The notes: generated from the letters alone by a model not told the origin. Positions 1 through 5,512 are shown, numbered from the stretch's first letter. The stretch: DNA of 8,959 bases from Opitutaceae bacterium (GCA_031282705.1 JAITDF010000170.1:1-8959), one strand, 5' to 3'. Numbers and translations are program-made.

Positions 1-3000
1 GCCGCCGAAAATGAGCCGGGCGCGGCCTTGCGCGGGGCGGCCCGTCAGCGCGACAAACACGGAGTCGAAGCCGAAGGGCGAGCGGATGCGGAAGGCGCGG
101 CCTTCGCCCCAGCCTTCGGGCAGCACGAGTTTCGCGGGCGCGGTTTCGAGCGGTTTCATGGGCGGCCAGAAATCCTCCCGGCGCGCGTCGAAACTCAAGA
201 CCGCCCAGCCGTCGCGCGGCAGGCGCACGGTCAGCCGACCGTCGGCGTCGCGGGGCAGCGGGGCGCCGCGCGTCCGCTCCGGCGGCGGGGACGGCGGCGT
301 TCCGGTGGCCGGTGCTCCGGTCGCCGGCGTTCCGGTGGCTGCCGCCGCCCCGGTGGCCGGCGCCCCGTGGCGCAGGAGCGCGGGGGCGTTTTCGGCGACG
401 CCGGTCAGGGCGCCGTCGATGCGGACGCGCGCGGTGACGGCGCCGAGGGCCTGGTTGAGCAAGACGAGGTGGAATTTGCCGGGGCTGCGCGCGCCGATGC
501 AATCGACTTTGGGCGTGTCCGCGCCGAACGCCTTCCGGTCGAGCCAGGGGTGGCAGGCGTCGTCGTCAAAGACGTTTCCCGGCGCGCCGCTTGGGAGGCG
601 GTTGGAAAACCAGACGTAGCCGAGCTGCCGGACGCCGGGGAAACGCACGGCGCCGCCGGTGCGCGCGTCGGCGTCGGCGAAGAGGTAGTCGAGCACCATC
701 GCGAGGTGCGGGGGGATGTGGTGCCAGTAGAGCGAGGTGAGGTCGGGACCTTTTTTCGGATAGTCGGGGTCGTGGAAGGCGGCGATGTGGCCGGCGAGGT
801 AGTAGCCGGGGTAGCTCGCGGCGCGGCCGATGAGCGCGCCGCGGGCAAAGGTTTTCCAGTAATCGTCGCCGGTGGCGGCGGAGAGGCGCAGGAGGCTGGC
901 GGCCCACGAGGAGAGCATGATGAGGCTCATGGGCGGGCGGTAGGCGAACTGGAGCGAGGTGGGCTGCTCGATGCCGAGGCCGACGGGCGAGGTGAGCCAC
1001 GCGGGGACGGTCTGCTCGGGGAGCGCGAGCGTGGTCGGCGCGGCGCGGCGCTGGCGCGGCTTGGGCAGCATCGCCTCCGTCCAGCCGAGGCGGCCCAGCT
1101 CGACGCCGTCGCCCCACCAGATCGGCGCGCGGAGGAAAAAGCTGCCGCCCGGGTTCAGGATGCGCGGGGCGTCCGCGTCCTCCGGGGGCGGCAGGACGGG
1201 GTGGACGTAGAGGCCGGCGACGGTTTGGTGCGCGGCATCGACGGCGGCGGCGAGCAGGCGCGGGTCGGGGCGCAATTCGTGGAGGTCGAGCAATTCCCAC
1301 CAGGCCGGATACATGCTGGTGTTGTAGAACGACGACTCGGGCAGCGGGCGGGCGGGATTCGCGGCGGGCGCGCGGGCGGCCCACGCGACGGCGTCGGCGA
1401 CGGCGGCGTCGATGGCGGCACTGGCGGCGGCGGCGGCGGGGGCGGCGCCGGCGGGGGCGGCGGCGGGGGCGGATTGCGCGAGGCGGAGTCGGGCGAGGCG
1501 GGCCGACCAGCCGGGCGCGCGGGCGGTGTTCTGGCCGGCGGGCGCGTGGTTTTGCCGGTCAACGTAGTCGCGCAGCCACGGGTTGAGGCGGCCCAGCAGC
1601 GCGTCCGCGCCCTCCCAGACGGCGGCGGGTTGCGCGGAGTGGTCGAAGGCGAGGCGCGCGCCTTTCGGCGGGAGGTAGGCGTTGTTCTCGGCGTTGAGCG
1701 CGAAATGCGCCTCGGGGCGGCTGAGCAGGAACTCCAGCACCGGCAGCGCGCGGCGGCGGTAGAAACCGGCGTCGCGGGTGAGGCGCGCGGCGGCGAGGCA
1801 GGCCAGCGGCGCGGCGTGCGTGACGGTCGCGGGCGCCTCGATGTTCGCGGGACCTTTCAGCGCGGGCAGCCAGAAGGAGTGCGCGTCGTCGCCGAGGAGC
1901 GCGGCGAGGTTGAGCGCCTGCTCCGTGAGCGAATGGGCGAAGGGCTCGCGGTAGTCGCGCACGCGGTAGAGGGCGGCGTCGGCCTCGCGCATGACGGCGG
2001 GCCAGGGCAGCGGCGCGGCGGCGACCCGCCACGCGGCGGCGACGCGGGCGCCGGCGGCGGCGCGGGAGTTTTTGCCGCCGGGCACGGGGGAAAAGACGTG
2101 CGCCCGGGCGCCGCCGTCCGGGCCGGTCAGCGTGAAGCCGTGGCTGGCGTTGTCGTGCGCCGGCCAGCAGGCCGTGAGCGTCTCCGGGTCGGCGAGGACG
2201 CCGACGGTGACGCCCCGCGAAAAGCCGCCGCCGGGCCGCGCCGTGACGAGCGCGAGCGGGTGCGGCGTCTTCGACGAGAGCAGCAGGCGCGGCGACACCG
2301 GGAGCCGGCGGTATTGGTGGAGCGGCGGGAGCTGCACGGCGTCAACCGCGCTTTCGGGGAAACGCGGGCCGGGCGCGAAGGCCATTGACCAGAAGGCGTC
2401 GCGCGGCGCGGTGAATTCCGCCTCGACGCGGACGAGGCGGCCCGTCTCCGGCAGCGTCCAGCGCAGCGTGGCGGTGAGGCCGCCGGCGGCGTCGGAGCCG
2501 GCGGCGGCGGAGCCGGTGGCGGTGGAGCCGGTGGCGGTGGAGGAACCAGCGGCGGCGGCGGGGCGGCAGATGACTTCGGCGGCGCGCGGGCCGAGCGCGC
2601 GGACGGCGACGGGCTGGAGCGCCAGCAGGCTGCCGGCGGCGAAGGGGTCGCGGATGTCGGCGGCCAGCGTCACTTCGCGCCCGGCGACGCGCCAGACGGT
2701 GGTGGCGCCGTTTGTCCACGAGGGGAAAACGTCGTCCCAAAACGCCGCTTTCGCGTCCGGGTCGCGCGCGATGACGAGCAGCGGCTCGACGCCGTGCGCG
2801 AGCGGCGGGAGGGCGGCGGCGGCATCAGCGGCGGCGGTGGCGGCGTCCGTCAGGAACACCGTCTCGCGCCAGATGAGCGGCGCGCCGGCGGCGGACTTCA
2901 CCGCGAAGAAGCGGATGGCGAGGCCGGCGTTGCGGATTTCCACCAGCGGCGGCGCGCCGGGCGCGGGCGGCGGCGGGGCGGCGGCTTCCGGGGAAAAAAC

Positions 3001-3540
3001 GCGCTCCGGCTGGATGACGGGGCGAAAAAAGCGCCGCAGCGACTCGCGTTCGCGGGTGTTCGGGTCGAGCGCGGTGCGCGTCAGGAGGATGGCTTCGAGG
3101 CGCCCGAAGTGCCGCCGCGTGTCGTCGATTTCGAGCGTGTGCGCGCCGGCGGCGAGGTCGCGCGCGCCGACGTTTTCCCACCAGAGGCCGTCGCGCCCGT
3201 GCCGGCCGGATTCGCGCGCGAGCGGCCCGCCGTCGATGCGCAGGAGGAAGCGGCGCAGGCCCTTTTCGCGGTCGGTGGAGTCGAGGCTGCGCGTCCACAC
3301 CTGGTATTCGCCCGGCTCGGTGAGGGCGAAGCCGGCGAGGGCGACGGCGGGGCGGTTTGAGGAGCGGATGTGGTTGCCTTTGGCGTCCCAGAGGCCGGGC
3401 ACGGCGAAGGTTTCCGGTTCGATGAGGAGGGTGTCGCCGGGCGAGGGATTTTCGGGCGCGGCGGACGCGGAGGCGGCGAGCGCGAGCACGGCGGCGCAAA
3501 GCGCGGGAAGCATGGTGACGGCTTTCGGGGCGGAGGTCAT
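1..3540 (-). CDS. Large secreted protein with CBM-like N-domain and helical-toroid (six-hairpin glycosidase-like) domain, C-terminally cut by window edge
   Basis: One frame is open without a stop from the ATG at 3538-3540 to the left edge (1180 codons), so the 3' end lies outside. Residues 1-28 look like a signal peptide: Lys6, a hydrophobic stretch 10-23, and an Ala-Ser-Ala-Ala cleavage region before Pro29. Residues about 38-155 form a beta-rich domain (GEYQVWTRS, LRRFLLRIDGG, AGAHTLEIDD) like the CBM-like modules at the front of Verrucomicrobiota/Bacteroidota carbohydrate enzymes. Residues about 200-510 are beta-rich. Residues about 520-960 are mostly helical with paired-helix repeats and aromatic clusters (YPAWWELLDLH 744-754; DLTSLYWHHIPPHLAMVLDYLF 933-954), as in alpha/alpha-toroid glycosidases or lyases. 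Residues 1000-1180 return to beta strands (KFHLVLLNQ, GRLTVRLP, GWAVLSFD). No catalytic residues can be assigned and I do not recognise a named family. Ala/Pro/Thr linkers lie at 334-356, 687-712 and 1060-1085. No clear ribosome binding site precedes the start; ATG at residue 10 is an alternative. An exported polysaccharide-active enzyme is an inference. Confidence 0.85.
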   Translation of the reverse strand, partial: MTSAPKAVTMLPALCAAVLALAASASAAPENPSPGDTLLIEPETFAVPGLWDAKGNHIRSSNRPAVALAGFALTEPGEYQVWTRSLDSTDREKGLRRFLLRIDGGPLARESGRHGRDGLWWENVGARDLAAGAHTLEIDDTRRHFGRLEAILLTRTALDPNTRERESLRRFFRPVIQPERVFSPEAAAPPPPAPGAPPLVEIRNAGLAIRFFAVKSAAGAPLIWRETVFLTDAATAAADAAAALPPLAHGVEPLLVIARDPDAKAAFWDDVFPSWTNGATTVWRVAGREVTLAADIRDPFAAGSLLALQPVAVRALGPRAAEVICRPAAAAGSSTATGSTATGSAAAGSDAAGGLTATLRWTLPETGRLVRVEAEFTAPRDAFWSMAFAPGPRFPESAVDAVQLPPLHQYRRLPVSPRLLLSSKTPHPLALVTARPGGGFSRGVTVGVLADPETLTACWPAHDNASHGFTLTGPDGGARAHVFSPVPGGKNSRAAAGARVAAAWRVAAAPLPWPAVMREADAALYRVRDYREPFAHSLTEQALNLAALLGDDAHSFWLPALKGPANIEAPATVTHAAPLACLAAARLTRDAGFYRRRALPVLEFLLSRPEAHFALNAENNAYLPPKGARLAFDHSAQPAAVWEGADALLGRLNPWLRDYVDRQNHAPAGQNTARAPGWSARLARLRLAQSAPAAAPAGAAPAAAAASAAIDAAVADAVAWAARAPAANPARPLPESSFYNTSMYPAWWELLDLHELRPDPRLLAAAVDAAHQTVAGLYVHPVLPPPEDADAPRILNPGGSFFLRAPIWWGDGVELGRLGWTEAMLPKPRQRRAAPTTLALPEQTVPAWLTSPVGLGIEQPTSLQFAYRPPMSLIMLSSWAASLLRLSAATGDDYWKTFARGALIGRAASYPGYYLAGHIAAFHDPDYPKKGPDLTSLYWHHIPPHLAMVLDYLFADADARTGGAVRFPGVRQLGYVWFSNRLPSGAPGNVFDDDACHPWLDRKAFGADTPKVDCIGARSPGKFHLVLLNQALGAVTARVRIDGALTGVAENAPALLRHGAPATGAAAATGTPATGAPATGTPPSPPPERTRGAPLPRDADGRLTVRLPRDGWAVLSFDARREDFWPPMKPLETAPAKLVLPEGWGEGRAFRIRSPFGFDSVFVALTGRPAQGRARLIFGG
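299..343 (-). repeat. In-frame 15-bp tandem repeat (three imperfect units) coding a PATG pentapeptide linker
   Basis: Three 15-bp units (299-313, 314-328, 329-343) share the pattern GxTCCGGTxGCCGGx on the plus strand. On the coding strand they give residues 1067-1081, a run of Pro-Ala-Thr-Gly-(Thr/Ala) pentads. The repeat sits between two beta-strand stretches of the large secreted protein, so it is probably a flexible linker made by slippage expansion. Confidence 0.7.
2497..2541 (-). repeat. In-frame 15-bp tandem repeat (one degenerate, two perfect units) coding an ATGST linker
   Basis: Units 2512-2526 and 2527-2541 are identical (GCCGGTGGCGGTGGA on the plus strand), and 2497-2511 is a variant. 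They encode residues 334-348 of the large secreted protein, Ser-Thr-Ala-Thr-Gly pentads within a Ser/Thr/Ala/Gly-rich stretch. The linker interrupts what otherwise reads as a continuous beta-rich region (EVICRP before, LTATLRWTLP after). Confidence 0.75.
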
Positions 3541-3562
3541 GGGCGGGTTTATTCGACAGGGC

Positions 3563-3585
3563 AATGGTTCGGTTTTTACTTAACC
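3563..3585 (+). repeat. Palindrome-array linker, copy 1 (divergent)
   Basis: AATGGTTCGGTTTTTAC followed by TTAACC is a diverged copy of the T-rich spacer found between the palindromes. Here it lies between the start of the large secreted protein (3540) and the first palindrome. All copies have the same orientation, T-rich on the plus strand, opposite to gene transcription. Confidence 0.65.
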
Positions 3586-3696
3586 ACTAATTTCCACTAA
3601 TTGGCCGGAACACTAATAAACACCAACAGGCATCAATGATTTTATCAGTGTTCCGGCGATTAGTGTTCTGTTTCATTAGTGAAGATTAGTGGTTAA
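3580..3696. repeat. Palindrome A (CACTAAT type) with an extra unit in one arm
   Basis: The outer arms TTAACCACTAAT (3580-3591) and ATTAGTGGTTAA (3685-3696) are perfectly complementary over 12 bp. Pairing continues for 10 more bases with two mismatches (3592-3601 with 3675-3684). The inner arm 3602-3620 (GGCCGGAACACTAATAAA) pairs with 3641-3658 (TTTATCAGTGTTCCGGCG). This leaves about 16 nt (3659-3674), itself another CACTAAT unit, as a bulge in the right arm. The loop is 3621-3640. Each arm is built of CACTAAT units about 10 bases apart. No coding sequence is seen. Confidence 0.85.
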
Positions 3697-3720
3697 TTTA
3701 ATGGTTCGTTTTGTTTAACC
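3691..3720 (+). repeat. Palindrome-array linker, copy 2
   Basis: This 30-nt segment runs from the closing GGTTAA of palindrome A to the opening TTTAACC of palindrome B, with the core TTTAATGGTTCGTTTT. It matches the linker at 5307-5336 at 29 of 30 positions although the palindromes they flank are different in sequence. Confidence 0.85.
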
Positions 3721-3729
3721 GCGAAGGAC
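3715..3729. repeat. Palindrome B, left-arm stub, split off by the IS110 element
   Basis: TTAACCGCGAAGGAC is the exact reverse complement of 5298-5312, which lies about 1.57 kb away beyond the insertion sequence. It is the outer 15 bp of a palindrome whose remaining left arm resumes at 5221. Confidence 0.88.
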
Positions 3730-3730
3730 G

Positions 3731-3744
3731 GGTATGCGGTCAAT
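3731..3744 (+). repeat. IS terminal inverted repeat, transposase 3' side
   Basis: GGTATGCGGTCAAT matches the reverse complement of 5204-5217 (GGTATGCGTTCAAT) with one mismatch. Its inner base is the last base of the transposase stop codon, so this side of the element has almost no non-coding DNA. Confidence 0.8.
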
Positions 3745-4958
3745 CAAGTGGAAAGTGTAATATTATGAGATATATTTATAGATTCGAGGAGGTGGCGGAC
3801 AAAGGCGGCGCGGCTTTCGAAGCCCGCCTGCTTGAGGGCGTCCTTGCCGAGGAGGGTGGCGATTTTGAGCAGCTTGGTGACAAGGTGGCCGGCGGCCTCC
3901 TGCATTTTGGTGCAGTGGCCCATGAGCAGGTGCCAGATGCTCACCGCCAGCTTGCGCGCCACCGCCGCGGCGGCCAGGTTGCGGTGCTTGCGCACGGCCA
4001 GTTTCCAGCCCCATTGGTGCAGGGGGCTGCCGCGTTGGGCCAGCGCGTTGTGCGCGCTTTGCAGCAGGAGGGCGCGCAGGTCTTTGCGTCCGTTCCCGCC
4101 GACGCCTTTTTCAAAGCCCTTGGCGTTGTTGCCCGATTGCGTCTTGCGCGGCGACAGTCCGATGTAGGCGGCCAGTTTCTTCGCGGTGGCGAAGCGGCGG
4201 ACCTCGCCGATCATGGCCATCAGGCCGAAGGCCACCCGGTGCCGCACGCCCATCAGCCGCCACAGTTGCGCCCAGGCGGGCCGCGCGATGAGTTCGCGCA
4301 CCATCAGCTTTTCGAGCTCCTTGCGGCGCTCCTCGGCCTGGCGCAGTTGCGTGAACAGGCTGGTGAGCAGGCTTTGCTGCAACGCGCTCCATTCGCGCAG
4401 GGCAAGCACGCGCGCGGGCGTCTTTTCGGCGGTCAGCGCGGTGCCTTTTTTGAGCCGGATGCACTGCTCGTTGAGATACGAGCGGATGCGGTTGCGCGCC
4501 CGCGTGGCGTCCTTCACCGCGTTGCGGTGCGCGAAAAACACCTCCCGGTGCTCGCGCGTCCCGGAGCCGGGCTGCCAGACTTCCTTCGCCAGCCCGGTGA
4601 GGTAGCTGCGCGCCAGCTTCACCGCGCAAAAGCGGTCGTCGTCACAGTAATTGTGCTTGAGCGCGCTGCTTTGCGCGCTTTCGAGCACCAGCGCCGTGCG
4701 CCCGAGCGCGTGCAGCCGGCGCGCCACCTCGAAGCTGTTGCCCGAGGCCTCCAGCACCACGATGTCGCCGGCGCGCAGGTGCCGCGCCGCCCAGGTTTCG
4801 AGTTTAGCGACCGGCTGGCGGTCATGCACCCATCCGACTTGCGCCTTGCCCAGGTCGTGCCCGCGCCGCAGCAGCGCCGCCGCGCTGAACACGTCCGGGT
4901 GCAGGTCCATTCCGATGATCCTTTGGCGGTTTATTGGATTGTCTGTCTTGGTTTTCAT
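3744..4958 (-). CDS. IS110-family transposase (RuvC-like DEDD plus Transposase_20 domain), intact
   Basis: A recombinase of 404 aa, full length for the family, which inserts and excises the element through a bridge RNA. The N-terminal RuvC-like domain has Asp18 (GMDLHPD) and Glu70 (VVLEASGNS). Asp108 lies in CDDDRFCAVKLA, where most relatives have DxxDA; here Cys111 stands at the usual second Asp position. A helical linker follows at about 125-225 (TRARNRIRSYLNEQ, EERRKELEKLMVREL). The C-terminal Transposase_20 domain is at about 228-345 (RHRVAFGLMAMIGEVRRF, KKLAAYIGLSPRKTQSG, LRALLLQSAHNAL). Ser275 in TQSG is the likely catalytic serine by analogy with IS621. ATG at 4956-4958 is chosen because family similarity begins about 12 residues later; no clear Shine-Dalgarno precedes it. 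No frameshift or stop is seen. The 3' end abuts the inverted repeat. Confidence 0.95.
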   Translation of the reverse strand: MKTKTDNPINRQRIIGMDLHPDVFSAAALLRRGHDLGKAQVGWVHDRQPVAKLETWAARHLRAGDIVVLEASGNSFEVARRLHALGRTALVLESAQSSALKHNYCDDDRFCAVKLARSYLTGLAKEVWQPGSGTREHREVFFAHRNAVKDATRARNRIRSYLNEQCIRLKKGTALTAEKTPARVLALREWSALQQSLLTSLFTQLRQAEERRKELEKLMVRELIARPAWAQLWRLMGVRHRVAFGLMAMIGEVRRFATAKKLAAYIGLSPRKTQSGNNAKGFEKGVGGNGRKDLRALLLQSAHNALAQRGSPLHQWGWKLAVRKHRNLAAAAVARKLAVSIWHLLMGHCTKMQEAAGHLVTKLLKIATLLGKDALKQAGFESRAAFVRHLLESINISHNITLST

Positions 4959-4975
4959 TGCTTTGGATTTTGGTT

Positions 4976-5184
4976 GTTAAGCGAGCGGCGCATGATGGCA
5001 GACGCTCACATGTACAAACAGGCATTCGGTTTTGCACCATGTGGGTGTGTTCCGTCGGCGCCCAATCACGAAATCGGGGATTTGCCCCATGGTTCTTCTC
5101 GGGCGTCTCAGGCAACCGCTCGCGGGTTTCACACGTTCACCCACGAGTTGGTCTCCATGCTCTTCATGCGTCGCTTCGCTTAAC
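4976..5184 (-). ncRNA. Candidate IS110 bridge RNA region (structured 5' non-coding end)
   Basis: The non-coding end upstream of the transposase is closed by a long inverted repeat: 4976-4995 (GTTAAGCGAGCGGCGCATGA) against 5164-5184, with one bulge and one mismatch. Read on the minus strand, inner helices are a perfect 9-bp stem at 5139-5147/5119-5127 (one G-U pair) with an 11-nt loop, and a 6-bp stem at 5073-5078/5061-5066 with loop UUCGUG. The latter competes with a GGGG/CCCC stem at 5076-5088. A further stem at 5038-5043/5007-5012 (CACAUG/CAUGUG) encloses a large loop. IS110-group elements are known to encode a bridge RNA at this place, with loops that pair with target and donor DNA. Transcript ends are not determined and the RNA is an inference from position and folding. 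Confidence 0.65.
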
Positions 5185-5209
5185 AAGGTTTTTCTCCTTT
5201 CTAATTGAA
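5181..5209 (-). promoter_or_regulatory. Weak candidate promoter for the bridge RNA
   Basis: On the minus strand TTCAAT (5204-5209) and TTGTTA (5181-5186) are 17 bp apart and end just at the 5' side of the structured region. Both hexamers match the sigma-70 consensus poorly, so this is only a spacing-based suggestion. Confidence 0.2.
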
Positions 5210-5217
5210 CGCATACC
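5204..5217 (-). repeat. IS terminal inverted repeat, bridge-RNA side
   Basis: ATTGAACGCATACC is the partner of 3731-3744 in inverted orientation (13 of 14 match). It lies about 20 bp outside the inverted repeat that closes the putative bridge RNA. Confidence 0.8.
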
Positions 5218-5220
5218 GGC

Positions 5221-5312
5221 ACGAAGGGCGCGAAGGATGAAAGTTCTGAAGGTTGTTGTTTTTCCAGTTTCATTTTTCCGTTCTTCGCATCCTTCGCGTC
5301 CTTCGCGGTTAA
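5221..5312. repeat. Palindrome B, inner left arm, loop and right arm (GCGAAGGAC type)
   Basis: 5221-5240 carries the remainder of the left arm (ACGAAGGGCGCGAAGGATGA). The loop follows, and then the right arm at about 5280-5312, which on the complementary strand reads TTAACCGCGAAGGAC, then GCGAAGGAT, then GCGAAGAAC. The arm units are 9 bp long. With the stub at 3715-3729 this makes a stem of roughly 35 bp before the IS arrived. Confidence 0.85.
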
Positions 5313-5336
5313 TTTAATGGTTCGTTTTATTTAACC
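5307..5336 (+). repeat. Palindrome-array linker, copy 3
   Basis: This segment bridges the closing GGTTAA of palindrome B and the opening TTTAACC of palindrome C. It differs from the linker at 3691-3720 at a single base (A for G in TTTTATTTAACC). Confidence 0.85.
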
Positions 5337-5418
5337 ACAGATGAACACAGATGGACACAGATAAAGGCTTCCGAAACGATGGTTTTAAATCTGTGTTTAT
5401 CTGCGTTCATCTGTGGTT
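5333..5418. repeat. Palindrome C (ACAGATGAAC type)
   Basis: The left arm begins AACCACAGATGAACACAGAT (5333-5352) and continues to 5362. The right arm 5389-5418 reads, on the complement, AACCACAGATGAACGCAGAT followed by AAACACAGAT. The 30-nt arms agree at 27 positions and consist of three 10-bp ACAGAT units. The loop of 26 nt is A/T-rich. From memory, closely similar sequences occur in many environmental bacterial genomes. Confidence 0.88.
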
Positions 5419-5445
5419 AGGTTTTTTGTTCGTTTTATTTAAACC
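5415..5445 (+). repeat. Palindrome-array linker, copy 4 (variant)
   Basis: It runs from the closing GGTT of palindrome C to the opening AAACC of palindrome D. The right half TGTTCGTTTTATTTAAACC matches the other linkers, while the left half is changed to GGTTAGGTTTTT. Confidence 0.75.
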
Positions 5446-5512
5446 GCGAAAATCGCGAAATGTCGCGAAAAGGAAAGGATCGCTTTCGCGTGTTTTGGCG
5501 TTTTTCGCGGTT
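5442..5512. repeat. Palindrome D (CGCGAAAA type)
   Basis: The left arm 5442-5473 (AACCGCGAAAATCGCGAAAT, then GTCGCGAAAAGG) pairs imperfectly with 5481-5512, whose complement begins AACCGCGAAAAACGCCAAAA. The outer 11 bp are perfect and about three quarters of 32 positions pair. It lies just downstream of the GH38-like gene, but on the minus strand no U-rich tract follows, so it is not a typical intrinsic terminator for that gene. Confidence 0.78.

Larger units (their letters stand above)
3730..5220 (-). mobile_element. IS110-family insertion sequence inserted in a palindromic repeat
   Basis: The element holds one intact DEDD transposase gene and a 5' non-coding end of about 245 bp, and is flanked by 14-bp inverted repeats (3731-3744 and 5204-5217, 13 of 14 matching). 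The ends are set from the host repeat. Joining 3729 to 5221 restores a run of 9-bp units, GCGAAGGAC then ACGAAGGGC then GCGAAGGAT, within the left arm of palindrome B. The exact ends are uncertain by 1-3 bases because G and C residues are shared at both junctions. No long target duplication is seen, as is usual for this family, and REP-like palindromes are known preferred targets of several IS110/IS1111 members. The element appears complete. Confidence 0.85.

Noticed and set aside
28..2388. Long plus-strand open frame (786 codons)
   Set aside because: It is antisense to the large secreted protein. It is Arg/Gly/Glu-rich with no domain pattern, and arises from GC-rich codon structure of the minus frame, which has a signal peptide and readable domains.
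1991..3583. Plus-strand open frame of 530 codons
   Set aside because: Ser/Arg/Ala-rich shadow of the same minus-strand gene; composition is low-complexity and no motif is visible.
3711..5183. Plus-strand open frame of 490 codons antisense to the transposase
   Set aside because: The minus frame is an unmistakable IS110 transposase. The antisense frame starts in a repeat linker and crosses the bridge RNA region, so it is not a gene.
4977..5186. Possible small minus-strand ORF starting at TTG after AGGAG (5194-5200), 69 codons
   Set aside because: It has a fair ribosome binding site, but coincides almost exactly with the inverted-repeat-bounded RNA region and its peptide has no recognisable features. 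Structured RNA explains the region better; a dual role cannot be excluded.
5442..5512. Palindrome D as intrinsic terminator of the GH38-like gene
   Set aside because: Read on the minus strand the hairpin is followed by an A-rich linker, not by a U-run. T-runs follow the hairpins only on the plus strand, where no gene ends.
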